The position numbers and the translations under genes are program-made. The notes under the pieces are model-generated. The model was not told the origin of the DNA. It saw nothing but the letters and a program-made list of their open reading frames with translations, and did not search any database. A DNA stretch of 64,000 nt from Pochonia chlamydosporia 170 (taxonomy: Eukaryota; Ascomycota; Sordariomycetes; Hypocreales; Clavicipitaceae), in the NCBI RefSeq assembly GCF_001653235.2, contig NC_035791.1, positions 2,852,001 through 2,916,000 of the forward strand, given 5' to 3'. Positions 1 through 12,427 of the stretch are shown here, piece by piece; within the stretch, counting starts at the first letter, position 1; every line of letters starts with the position of its first letter.

Positions 1-1935
1 TGCACTGTAAGACATATAGTGTGACAACGTAGTCCACAGTTGTTGTAGAAGTGCGGCACACATCTTGGCAAAGATTTGGCCAGTACCAACGAGAGCTCTG
101 TCTAACATTGCCAACATAGTATACAAAATTTACCATCTAGTACCAAGAAAGTAATGATGCATACTTACAGAAGATCTTAAAGATTGTCAAATTAATTTGC
201 TAGGATCTTACTTGCAACTATACCAAGAAATTGCTTTGACCACTGGTGTTAACAGAACCAAACCGGTCCTAAGTGTAAGAACATGACAACATCACGCCAT
301 GTAATAGACTGGAATGTAGAGTCACAACTACCAGACTAGATTGGTTGTTCACTTGCCATGCTTGGCCACAATCAACCCAAACCTTGTATGTGGTCGACAA
401 GCCGAACAGCCTAGGTTAACTAGCTGACTCTCAGCCAATCAACGACAAGTAAGCATATGATATCCTCTAGACTTCCCAAATGAAACCATCAATTCCGAAA
501 TCTGAAACATAGCATACACTTGACTTGGACGAATTGAATCAATGCCCGCTCAGTCAGATACCCCTGATAAATCTCGTGAAAGCACCTGACAGCGGCCATG
601 CACCGGAATTCATATATGACAAACCGCCCAAACATGTGATTCAAATCGCCATATCTCTCATGTGCTGAGGTTTTACGCGTACAATAGAAGGCTCAATGGG
701 TGTCGCGGTGTTAGTACATAGAGGTAATAGTGAGACCTGCGACAAGTCTGCCATAAGTCGGGTTTCGCAGACATGACGGGTTTCAGCAGATTCAAGAGAC
801 TGGTCTAATAACAAACCCGGGGTGTTGGGCCCGGTCGGTTTGCCATGTGAAGTTGGAAATGAAGCCTCCGCTGAACTCACTTGTGACATCGTGTCCCCCG
901 GCTGCATATTACCGCCTCATGGTGTCGTGGCGACATTGAGATGGTATATGCACCTGCCGCCAGAAACAGTGTTCAATGTTGAACAATCTAGATGGAACTT
1001 ACAGCATGGCCTCCCACCGCAAAAAAGTGATACATCTTTGAGCTGCTGCTCATGACTTGTTCGCCGGTTATTCCTCTTTCTCAACCCCAACAAACTAAAG
1101 TCAAGTTTCTTATATTCTAAGCCTAAAGTCATCTCGGCACCTAGATCGCCCTCATTGACCGTAACCAGGTTGGCGCATTCATAAAAGCAAAGGGTTGTGA
1201 ATAAAATAGTAGCCTTTGCTGCGAGAGGCAGCCTATGCGGTATACAGCGATTTTGGGCAGCGGACCAGATTCATCTAAGACGGTATAAGCACCAGACTCC
1301 TTAAGAGACCTCTTGCATCCCTGAAAACATGTCCAACACGTTTGTTGACGTGTCACTGTCAGAAGGTAAGTCGACGGTAGTAACCTCCATCAATGGTCCA
1401 TGGAATATCCATCACGACTCTACATTGAACTTGACCACGAGGGAAACTTAACCCACAAACTGCCAGGCTCGGCCACCCTGAGCTGAGGCATTATGTCGTT
1501 CGTCGTCAAGTCACTTTTTGCAGACGCAATGGCTCTTCTGTGCCGTCAGTTGTTTCATACCGGTCAATACACATCGCCTCAGCGATCCGCTCAATATATG
1601 TCTATGTCATGTCATTCTGGAGGTCTTGACACGTCCAAAATAAGAGAAAAAAGGAAGCAATGTTGGTTTTCAAGTCACCCGCTCCTGTTTCGGGACCTGA
1701 GAAGTGCATGGTACTGGCAGATGAGTGCATTAAGTTATCCAATTCTAGTCTACCTGCAGCGTGGTTGTAAGTTGCGTAACGTTTTGTAAGGCTCAGGTTC
1801 TCCTTATTCAAGTTCCTTGACCCTCCGCATAGAAGCCTGCCTTTTCAGTCCGGCTCGTTCTATTCTTGTCAAGCGATTCTTTCCTTTTATGCATACATAT
1901 CAGATTTTGCCGAGACGATCAGACATCCAAGATGG
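1..1935. other. Gene-free, AT-leaning stretch
   Basis: I find no open frame here with convincing coding character. The short ORFs on both strands lack family motifs, and none lines up with a neighbour through plausible introns. The DNA looks richer in A and T than the gene-dense part of the window (visual impression, not measured). It may be relic repeat DNA or long flanking sequence of the broken gene that follows. Confidence 0.5.
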
Positions 1936-3170
1936 GTGGGAAAGCGCAACAGAGTTCCGACGGATGAGCAACTCAAAGAATACGATGGCCATGTTGCGGA
2001 AAGGGAAGCTGAAATCAGACGACCTGCCAAAAAGATTCAGGTTATGCCGGATGAACAGTGGTATCGATGTAAGAAGTCTCGTTATCTGCGTAGTCATGGC
2101 AGGAGAGTTACATGTGGGAAGTCAGACGACGAAACCTTGCAATCCGATACAAGTTATTTTTATTCTTCAAGGAGAACATCGACAATACCGGGGGCGATGT
2201 CGTTGACTTTCAGCAGACGCTTGCCGCTATTTGCCATAGCATTGCCAAGATCTCTGCATGTATTGCCAGCTTGTCGCCCCGAGGCCTGAAAGGGAGCGGT
2301 ATCGTGATTATTACCGTGACCGGAGGGAATTCCTTGTCGAGTTCATCCGGTATGTCCTTGGAATGTCGGTGGACGACGACGTTCAAAGGGTGATTGCGGC
2401 CGCCTCCGCAGAGGTAAGACGACAAGATTTCAACTCTCTGATCTCGAAAGTAGGCCGGTTCTAATAGTCTGAAGATAAACCAGGCAGACTTCGTTTGATA
2501 TCAGTTAAAGCAGGATTTTGATGACGGCGTCTCGTACTGCACCCTCATTATGAAGCTTCAGGAAATCCCAGGATACTTGGACCAGGAAGCGACCTCCGAT
2601 ATGCGTTGGTGACTGATGGTAAGATTGAATCCTGTTTACGAAAGCTATGTATTTAAACCCGAGAATCTCGTGGAACCGGCGCAGCGCTCTTTCAGGGGAT
2701 CTTTGCCGGAGAACTACGCCCATCTATTCCAGTTCAACCCCAAACACCTTGCAGTCCTCGACTCAATTTTCGACAAAGGGCAAAGTCTTGTTGTATTTAA
2801 AAAAGTGTTACTGCGATGTCGAGTGGTCCAAAAGCCTAGCTTGTCTGACTAGCCAAAAGGAAAATCTCGGCTCAATCGTCAATAATGACTCTGCCAGAAA
2901 CAAGTTCTCGGCGAGATCTTGGAGTTGCATGCTCGGACAAGCAAGCTGGCTATGGATACGGCGTTGATTCGAAATGCCACATACGACGAGGAAGCTATCC
3001 ACAAAGAAAAGGAGTTTGACGATCAATACCTGAAGGTCGGTCTCGAAGTCCAGGAGTTCTTTACGGAGGTATATGCCAAAACTGAAGAAGAAGAAGAACT
3101 TGTTCAGAAGCTACTTCGGCTGGACAAGGAGAATACTCATACTTCGGCCTTCGCTGAAGCGTATTTCTGA
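1936..3170 (+). pseudogene. Decayed or heavily interrupted protein-coding gene
   Basis: Several protein-like segments follow each other on the plus strand in changing frames. The first (about 1936-2070) is rich in E, K and R and ends at a possible GTAAGA donor. The second (about 2107-2260) reads MWEVRRRNLAIRYKLF. The third (about 2270-2413) reads RERYRDYYRDRREFLVEF and ends at a GTAAGA donor. A fourth (about 2514-2790) follows a CAG acceptor and carries an in-frame TGA near 2610, with coding-like sequence in the same frame on both sides (RLNPVYESYVFKPENL after the stop). A last piece (about 2905-3170) is acidic and helical (FDDQYLKVGLEVQEFFTEVY). The switch between the second and third pieces has no room for a normal intron. 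Introns explain some breaks, but the stop and frame changes favour a decayed gene. I do not recognise the family. Confidence 0.4.
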
Positions 3171-6100
3171 TATTCGTCACCAGTTCTTACTTGTCAATCA
3201 ATGCCACAGCAGGTGCTGTTCGACACACATGCGCACAGATCCATGGCTTTAAGTTATTCCGGCAAATGATAAAGTCCTAATCTTTCTCTCGCAAGTAGTT
3301 TTAAATTGATTTACTTTTGACGTAGTTGGATTCAGCTCGTCACAACACCTTCAGATGTACCACTTTCTGGCGCCGTGAACAGAGTCAGCGTTTTGGGCAA
3401 GAAGATCATAGTATCCGGCGCTATCGGCTCGCTATCATATAACTAATATGTTTATGCCTTTCCGGTCGTTCCGTTTCCTTAGCGGTGAAGGAAATTCCGC
3501 TTCCCGTGAACGAAATCTCTGCAATGATGTGCCTAAATTTTAGGGCACCCTGCAGACATGTAGCCACATCATCACAATACAATTAGGTATAATTGAATCT
3601 TTGAGACGACTTACTTAATTCATCTCGTAATAATTACTCACAAATATGGCTCGGCAAGTTCCTTGCCATATAACGTTCAATATGGTCGGCAGTTGAGACG
3701 TCTCCCCATATTGTAAGTGCCAACTGACAATATGGTACTCCGTATATTGGGGCCAAAGACGCATTGATATTGACTGCATTTGAACCGCAAAGCTCTAGTC
3801 ACTGACAATCATCTACCCTGTGCGCTGGTAATTGTCCCACCACCTTCATTGATTCCTTCTGGGGATCGTCAACATGTTCATCAAGCACGGACGCTCCTGT
3901 AATCCGGTACCAGGATATCCCAGCCTTCGGGCTTCCTTGGGAATTGGGTTATGTTCGGCTTTGGCAGCTGCCGAAGTCTAAAGTTGAAATGTGCGACATT
4001 TACATGCTTACTTGGTGGGTTGTAGAGGGAAGAGGGGATGCAGCCGACATGCATTGCGAGGCTGAAGATTTTGCGGAATATGCGTCTACCACACATATAA
4101 GATGGCTCACATATCGGACAATTCAGCTCGCGCTAGGATTATTAGCATGGCGGCTCGCCAACCGCAAGGTTAGAAACTGAGGGAATTCTTCACCGACAAA
4201 TGCATTTCTTTCGGATGGCAAAGGTCGTGAATGCATATTCGTTGATTTGTTATAGTGGTCTGGTGAACCAAAGCTTTCTATCATGCAGCCCATAATATAA
4301 GGAGGGATTCACCGCCAATTTTGGCTTGGAGGGATTTGGCACTCTCTTTCTGTACGATCGGTTGCGAACTGATGACAAACTAGATTCTAAGCATCCCGTA
4401 TCGACTTTAAAGCAGAGGACTGAGGATTTGGTGATATCCAGGGATGTCACGCAGAAATCAACACTCAACCAGTGTGGGATTCAAGAGAGAGTACGAGCTA
4501 AGCCGTGTGTGTTTTGACCAGTTGTCTCCGGCGACGGGACAGATTGTTTCTGCAACATGGACTCTCTTACTCCCTTTGACTGAAGTTGGGTTTGTGCATC
4601 GTGCATCAGTGACGGAATGAGCTTGCTCGAGGCAGCCATTTTGCGGAGTAGTCTAAGTCGCACAATGTAACCTCATCGGATAGTGTCTCCACGACTTGCT
4701 TCTGTTGTGTCTCCCTTGCGGACTTGATGCTAGCGATCTATCGGATTGTATTGAACAAAGTTTGGCGGAAACAAGAGGTGCAAAGCTGACATCCCCAGGG
4801 AAAGTTGGTGAAGACTACAAATGATGGGATGACAAATTCAATTGTAATAACGTTTGGTCCTTGCGTCGGCAGAGCCACGAGTCTCAGGCCCAAGACAATG
4901 CAAAGTGATGAGAAAGGTATGCATCAAACTAATCTCGCTTGAGTAGCTGATGTAGATGAATACCAGGAATTACTTATTCATCAATACTGCCCTAAAACCA
5001 AACAATTGTATAGCTGAAATGTGCTTTTGGGTACGGAATACATTTGACTAGGAACACGTCAAAAATCGTCTTCACCAGGAGCAAACAAGAAGTAGATGGT
5101 ACCTCATAGTAGCAATCCGAGAGGGGAACAAGACAATTCCCTCTGCGGTACAGCAATCGCTGAGATTGCAAGACGCAATTTCTTCCCTGACTGAACGCAA
5201 TCAACTCGTGACAAACAGCGTCTGACCAGCTGTAGCAAGCGGGCAATAGGCAGCATATCAGACGAAATATCAAACAGCCTGTGCATGTGCCAAAAACGAC
5301 GTGGCTAGTGTCAGCCACTCGCCATCCTCGCCAGGAACTTGGCAGACTCTAACTCAGACCTGATGAGAAGCTCTGATCCAATCAAGACGATGCTTGTGCG
5401 CCAGTAGGAGGGACAAGACGGGCGTTCACCTTCCCGCCGCCCTCCAAGGCAGAGCTCCGCACAGATTGGTGACGAAAAAAAAGGCATCGTGGATTGGAAA
5501 TCAGATGAGATGGCTGATGGAGGCGGACATTGAAGCTTGTGCTCGAACCTTGTGTGCGATGGGAGGTGTTTCAAAGACAGGCACATGGTCGTGCGTTGCA
5601 GCAGTAAGACCGAGAGAAGCTTAGCCTCCTCGAGTGGCGTCTCGAGGCCGGTGGACAGGTAATGGACAATGGGTGAAAGGCAAAAAGAGGCCAATTGACA
5701 ACGCTGGCAAGGATTGGGTGGTGGAAGCAGGGGCTTGATATGGAAGACAACGGGAGACAGTTGATTGTCAATGTGTCTCAATCTGGCTCTGCCTTCAAAG
5801 CTGGGGTTTGTGTGCATGTGTTGTCTGTGAGAGTGGAAGATGGTGTGGTTGTGTGGTCAATGGTGTGGGTGCTTGGGTGCCAAAGAGTCAAGGTGTCAAG
5901 TCTGGTGTGTGTGGAAACTGTGGGAGGGTAGGGCCGTGATCCGGGAGGCGGACCAGACATCTGGATGGAGCCCAGCCTTTGGTGTCCAAGTCTGGTCTGG
6001 CCTGTTCCTTCTCTATTCGTCGCTGGGACGGTCTGTGCAAGCCCAAGAGTGCAAGAACCTGGCAACATCAGGGCAGGTGCAAGGGACGAGAAGCTGGTTG

Positions 6101-8460
6101 TGGACAAAAACTCTGACCGCACGTGGTCAGTGGTTTTTCGTTTTTTGGTCATGGCCATCGTCTGTGCTTTGATGAATGCAAATAACGAATGTTGGCTATG
6201 ACAAGGCCCTTTGTTCAAGCCTCCGGCGGGTGTTCTTTCAATCCGATCAGACTTGCACAACCAACGGTCTACACAAAATATTACTTGTCCTCCGCCCAGC
6301 AATTGACAGCTCACCAAGCCGCCCACTTGCTTGGCGCAGAAACCCGTCGACAAAGATGGCGGTATACCGATCTACATCAAAGTTGTGTTCAGGATTGATC
6401 TATTGTTGTTTGTATCAATGATGAAAGCGGCCAGGAAGGAAAAACGAGTCGCAAGCAAGGGCTTCCTTTCCACAAGGGAGGGAGGGATACATGCCCTTGA
6501 GGTCCTTGACCCCTGATGCTGCCAAACTGAGCACAGGCAAACCAGCGTTGCATCGCAGGCCAAGCGTCAACTAGCCTCTGCCAGACTAGACAGCGGATGG
6601 AGGTCTGGTAGGCACCTTGGCACCCAAGCAGCCACCTAGCAAATGCCGTCCCCGCTGCTAGACAAAACTCAACTCGATTTGCGATTTGCTGGACCGGCAA
6701 CCAGCTCTCTTGGTCTATTTGCCACCAATTGATGGCCTGCTTGTCTTGCTGCTTCTGTTCCTGATTGCCATTTACAGTACAGCTGTAAGTCATGGAGATT
6801 TGCTCCGGTACTCAAATTCTGTTGCCCCGGACCCACGTCTGCGCCCGGGCCGGGGTTTACGCTCACATACGGAGTACATACATACAGAAAGTACTTGCAC
6901 CTGAGTGCTCCGTATGGAGGAGAGATACCTACCTAGGTGGGTATGGAGAACATATGGCAAATCAAGCAGGGCAATTCCCAAGCGAGCAGCACTGGACAGG
7001 CTCACCAGTTCACCGTCGTAATCGAGACGACAGTGGTGGGGGGTTTACATGGTGACCCTAGCTACCATTTGCTGTCTACGGTGTACGAAGCATGTCTTGC
7101 TCAGTCTTACTGGTGCTTGACTCCATGGGTGAGCACAGCAAACCACTTTTCCGGGACAAAGCGTGCATAATGACGATAAGTTTTTGTTGCCCTGCTTGGG
7201 TCAGCCACGCAAAATCCGTCTACTTTGCCAGACCATTGCTTTTTCTTGCCCCGGGAGGTACGGAAGAGAGATTCTCGTCTGCCGTCCCCAAGCACACCAC
7301 CACCACCACCACCACCACCAAGGGCCCAGATAACCTGCCCGAGCTTGTCAAACGGCGCCAATTTGTTAGCCCGGTACGAACGTCCTGCGCCATGACGCTG
7401 TTGTTGTGGACCCTCTCATTGGTTGGTCTGGGTCTTAGTTTTGGTCAACCCATTCATCCCTTGTCTCGCTCAGCTGCGGGTGACGGCTGAGACATGATAT
7501 GGAAAGCCTTGCGGTCTTGACTCGGGAAGGATATTACCCTGAAAATACGGAGTATAACAAGAAGAAAAAGGATAAAAAAGAAAACATGAAGGAGCCAAAC
7601 TCATTTATTTTCCGGCAGTCCCCCTTCTCTACATCACGTCCTTGGCTACACTTTTTCCCACCCACGTTGTTTTATCCTTGAAGTTTCACTTTGTTTCCTG
7701 AGCATCACTTATTTGAGGCACCTGTCTCAACTCTCCCTTCTCTCTTACACATGTGTATACCACAGACTCGCATCACCGCCCCAAGGCCTGCTCCATGCTC
7801 TCGTTTCGTTTTACGGAAATCGTCATCTCTTTTTCAAATATCTCCTAGTTTCTGTTAGATCAATAATACGGCGGCTTTCTTCTTATTCTGCAACAAGTTA
7901 ATCAATAACGATATCGACCTCGCATTGTCTGCATCGAAAGGACCGCAAAGAGAAAAAAAAATCACGTCACCGACCCTTCGTCTTCCTTCACATACCCACC
8001 TGTGCCTCCACTCTCGTCATCCACAAACGCGTCAAAAATCGAGCAAGGACGAGGAAATAGAGCAGAAAACGGACGTGGCAGACGAAAACAAAGTCTCCTC
8101 ATACTTGCATCTATTGTCTTGATTTCAACCTGAACGCCATCGTCATAAAACAGCCAATATTTGGTGACGCCACGGTGCCGCAAACTGCGCTATACCAGTT
8201 CTACTCAGCCGCTCCGTGCAACCCTCTTTTCCCCCACGAGGCCATTGTTCGTTCCTGGACTTGAAACGCTTAGTGCATCATCAGCCACACCTCCACGAAG
8301 GGAAAAGGGTGTCTATCAATAGCTTTCGGTCGTTTTACAATCTTGGGAACCCCTGCACGAATTGTGCTTGTCTTGCAGAACCGATCAGGGATCGATTTCT
8401 TTACCGAGTTTGCTCTGGGTTTGTTAATTAAGAGACTGTTGCCAGGCACTTGTAGCAAAC
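3171..8460. other. Long intergenic region without a supported gene
   Basis: About 5.3 kb with no coding region I can support. ORFs of 168 and 191 codons on the minus strand around 5.3-6.35 kb have repetitive, low-information composition and no motif. Visible elements are a 9-bp inverted repeat at 3706-3735, TACGGAGTA-type motifs near 3736, 6868 and 7546, a CCTAGGTG element near 6930, TGGTC-type repeats near 5991, and a CAC trinucleotide run at 7293-7320. The last kilobase (7.6-8.46 kb) is rich in C and T on the plus strand, as fungal promoters and 5' leaders often are, and probably belongs to the gene starting at 8461. Confidence 0.5.
7293..7320. repeat. CAC trinucleotide microsatellite
   Basis: About nine consecutive CAC/ACC units. 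The repeat lies inside random ORFs that read as poly-Thr or poly-Gly, so I treat it as noncoding. Confidence 0.85.
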
Positions 8461-9694
8461 ATGGCTTGTTTGATTCCTCTTTCCCTCAATACCGACTGCC
8501 AGGCAAAGAGATATACGGTCTATTTCCCATGCAATGAGGATATGCTAAGGAGCTTTGAAGCTGGCTCACAGTCTCTATCAAGTTCAGCAAACCAGCAGGG
8601 ATTTGAGAAGGAAGACCAAGAGATACTACGCGAAATGCAACCTATTCCCCGGACAAGTATGGAGTGGAAGGCGGCTTTGGGCGAGATCAAGAGAGATTAT
8701 ATGAACCGTCGGTTTAGACAGTGTGCTACACGATGTCACGAAATCCTCGAATATGGTGCTAAGCTTGTAAGTCTTTAGTCTTCACGCCTTTTTCTCTTCG
8801 CACACAGTCACTCCCATCCTCAAAGTGTTGCTGAGAGAGAAGTCATTCATGCTGACATGAACAATGGCGTAGAACAAAGCACACCCTGTGCACCTCGTCT
8901 ATCTTCGCTTCTACGCAGCCACAGCACTCGAAATGCAAGCCCGCGCAATCCACCACTCTTCACCATCTCGGACCAGTCTTCTCAAACAAGCATACGACCA
9001 TCTCAGTGCTGCTTCTTCCCTCGCCAAACAAGCTGATGAAGATGTAAGCCGTCCGTCATCGCGGGTATCGTCGCCATTGTCCAGCTTGCATTCATCATTT
9101 GATTCCAATGCATCTGCCTCGACCGTTTCCACAAGAATGTCGTCGCCGGCCCCGTCATTGAGCTCCATTGACGAAAGCGCCTTCAAGCCAATTCAACGAC
9201 CAAGACCAAAGAAACGTGTTGCGTTCTGCGACGAACCCATCATGGAGCCCATCATTCGACCCGATTCCCCTACCCTGGGATTTGATGAATGGCTCGGCCG
9301 GTCCTCACCGGAACCCATCTATCCCGAGTCTATTCTGAAAACCGCCAAGCCTTCACCTGCGGCAGCCATTACTACAAACCTGGAACCGGCAAGCCCAAAC
9401 CCCAGCGAAGTTGATGACAACGACCCATTCTTCCATACTCGCTCTATTCACCGATTCTGCACCATCCTCGGCAGCATTCGTCGCCAAATTACCTCTCACA
9501 TGACGACCTTGGACATCGAAATTGTCGCTTGCCAAATCCCTAGTGTGCCCGCCAGTACGAATCACGAAATGCGAGCCTTGGATGTGAAGGCTCGAATTGA
9601 GAGGCTACGAGCATGCGGCTGGAAGCGCGCACGTTTCGATGCAGAGCGGTACGAAAGACTGCGGGAGAACGCCCTTGCTGATATGGTGGAGTGA
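8461..9694 (+). CDS. Conserved-looking protein of unknown function with PP1-docking-like motif
   Basis: Two exons, 8461-8766 and 8873-9694, joined in phase 0 by a GTAAGT donor and GTAG acceptor, give about 375 residues. The ATG at 8461 sits in a good context (CAAACATGG); an in-frame ATG at 8541 (MLRSFEAGSQ) is the alternative. The N-terminal half looks helical (DYMNRRFRQCATRCHEILEYG continuing into LRFYAATALEMQARA), reminiscent of TPR or MIT-type helices. A Ser/Pro-rich disordered stretch follows at about 160-205. Next comes KKRVAF at about 215-220, which fits the RVxF consensus for protein phosphatase 1 docking, and then a C-terminal helical part with many Arg residues. I do not recognise the family by name. 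A PP1-linked role is only an inference from the motif. Confidence 0.8.
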
Positions 9695-11942
9695 ACTTTG
9701 ATCACTGAGACTCGAAAATACGGGTAATACCGGGAGACGACTATGATGCTGTGAAATGAATGGATTTGTATTTTTTCTTAGTATATATCTTGACTTCCTC
9801 AGTTGAAGTCTACAGAATATGGGTACGGCGTATGGGAGGCTTGGTGTATTTGACGATTTTGTTTATTGGTTGTATACCACGGATCTAAGTGCTGGGTAAT
9901 GAACACACGAAACTACTGTTATGTCAGATGGGCCTGTAAACAAAGGTTGTGACAAGTATATTTTAGCAGCGCCATAGTAAAATACATCATAGCACCAAGC
10001 AAATTGCGTCCCTTTTTTGTTCAAGTCCTCACACTCATACAGCGAATCTTTCGTAATCAATGAGGCATCTGCGACGAGTCGCAATGATGCAGCAAGATTT
10101 GAAGGAAAGCTCCACGTAAATTTCCGGCGCGGTGGTATTAACTTCGTATCAGGGCTTCACCCACGAGAACACGATATTTGTCTCAAGACCTTGGCTCGCG
10201 CTTCTGCCATGGTCCTGCCCCATGATCGTCGCTACGCTTTGCTAATTAAATTTGGTATTACCTGCAAGTCTCACCGTAGATATTGCACAGCCAGACTTGC
10301 ATAGTTCGGATATGTCCAGTTTGCTAGTCACACACGCCACGTACACCAAATGCGGAACCACTGTTTATCTCCTCGTCAGTTCTCATGGTATCACAAAGGG
10401 CCAAGTTAAACCTGCAGCTTACGTCACTGAGCACCAGAGACACAAGCCGACGCTTCAAGCTGAAATATCCCTGTGTTCGGAAACCGTTGCTGCGGGCCGT
10501 GTCACCAAGCGCACGGCAGGCGAATTCGCCGATTGGGACTCTCCGACCTGCATCTGATACATCCCAGCTCAGATGAATGCGTCCAAATATGGACTGAAAC
10601 TGTTTAATCGTGGAGAGATTCCCGGAAATTACGCCTATATCAAACATCGCAGTTCCTGACCATGATCGCTCTGGCATGACCGTATGGATCTTTGTTGACA
10701 ATACCCTGGCTGCAGACCACGTCCTATTCTTTGTAGGTGAGACTTTCCGTAAGCGCTGTGTTGATGGCGACGCAAGTGGCAGAGTTGAAGATGATTCACG
10801 GCATTGTCAGCGTATTTTATGTGCCTTAGTAGCGGAATCGTGGCTATGCGGCGCGTTATACGAAGGAGTTGGCATAGGTCCTCGTGACTGGTAGGTTGAA
10901 GATGGAAAATCGATAGGGGCAACTCTCTTTATGGATTTTGGAAAATCATATTATGCGAAGCTCAGATGGAAACCGAATGTTAGCAATTGACACGTGTTCT
11001 TTGAACCCGTTAAGACGGAATGGTCTGCTTGGCTTGAGCAATTGGAAAGAATGAGATTTAAAGGCTTTGGCAGAGGGATGAGAGAATGATTCTAGAAGCT
11101 CTATCACAGCCGAATGAATGTAAGAAATGGCGCATGCCAACTACTAAACATTCATTTTCTGCTTTGACACTTAGAAAGGAAGAATTTGCTTGCCAACGCA
11201 TAATTTCGAGTGCCCTCGCGGGCCAAGTGCTTTTGCTGGATCTTCTGTGTATCTAGAATAGGTTGCTTGGACACATTGGTATGCACAACCCAAACAAGAG
11301 ACGGGTAGTAATATTCTTTACAACTTGCGGCCCGTCAGGGAAGGAGATGAGACAGCAAACAGCCTACAGCCTCAGAAAGAACCACCGCCCACAGTACCTT
11401 ACGAGATGGTTTCATCTCTAATGCTGTTTTACGAGTTCCGCAAGCTGAAGCGGCGGAGCGGAAACTGGACCAAGCTCAACTGTGGGAGCCTTCGCCGCTG
11501 TGCGGCATGTCATAAGGCAACATGGCCCGGCTTATATGTTATATAGCAATGAGGGGGCATTACAAGGGGGTTGTGGTGTGATACTTCGGGTCATCTACAG
11601 TCTGTGGTAAAAAGTATTTGCCCACATCGAAGTATACACTCTAACACAGCTCAATGTGCCTCAGCAAACAACGCGATATGCGATACCTATCCCTTGTTCA
11701 AATACTTTTGACGCCCACTGTAAGTGACGATATGGTCCGGATTATAACGAGCATTACCGCTGGTGTTGAAAGGGGATGATACAGAAAAAGTGTGAGTAAA
11801 GCCATCCGTAGCGTATCTTGTATCTTCTCCAAAAACTTCAGCGGACGAATGACGTCCCCCAGTGGTCCATCTATCCCACTTCCAGGTTTGGCATGTCAAC
11901 TGTCCTCAGCAGCGCGGCGCAAAGAGTTAAAGGAAAAAAAGT

Positions 11943-12030
11943 AGTGACTCCCCGGTCTAGGATTCGAAGCTAGCTCTCCAGTCCCGGATAAGGGGCACCA
12001 TATTGTGGACTTCCACGATATGTGTGCTAT
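11943..12030 (-). other. Possible tRNA-like RNA polymerase III locus
   Basis: Read on the minus strand, this segment contains GCTTCGAATCC, one base from the B-box consensus GGTTCGANTCC, inside a 4-bp T-stem-like helix. The sequence ACCGGGGA after it can pair six of seven bases with CCCCGAT about 80 bases upstream, as an acceptor stem would. A run of seven T, a typical Pol III terminator, follows within about ten bases. The middle holds a 10-bp hairpin instead of a normal anticodon arm, and I cannot build a standard D-arm or read an anticodon. It could be a tRNA with an unusual intron, a tRNA relic, or chance. Confidence 0.3.
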
Positions 12031-12378
12031 CGGGGCGTTACCACGACCCCAACCCGGCAATCATATTATATGCTCGTTATTAACCTTGTAAAGGTGACTG
12101 TCTTGTTGAACTGGAAACTGGAGGTTAAAATGTGGTGGAATAGAGTTTGTGGTGATGCGTCGGAGTGTAGGTTGTTCCGTAGTATAGTCTGGGATGTGTG
12201 GGTTTAGCCATTTGCTGGATGGTGGGTGAGGGCGATGGTGATGCTGATGGCACACAGGTGATGTTGAAGGAGGTGAGTTTTAGGGGCCGGGGTGAGGTGA
12301 GGTATGGAGACTGGTTGGTTGCATTAGTTTGACCACTTGCTGGTGGACTGCGGGAGTACCCGCTGGTGGTTGAATGGA

Positions 12379-12427
12379 CACATGCATGGCACTGGGACCA
12401 GCACTTGAGACCCCAGTGCCATTATGT
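12379..12427. repeat. Inverted repeat able to form a long hairpin
   Basis: ATGGCACTGGG at 12386-12396 is the exact reverse complement of the sequence at 12412-12422, with a 15-base loop. After a small bulge, CACAT and ATGTG extend the stem outward. No gene is nearby, so a terminator role for a known gene is not evident. Confidence 0.6.

Noticed and set aside
5311..6353. Two overlapping minus-strand ORFs of 168 and 191 codons
   Set aside because: Ser/Thr/Pro low-information sequence in different frames, with no motif and no plausible intron structure.
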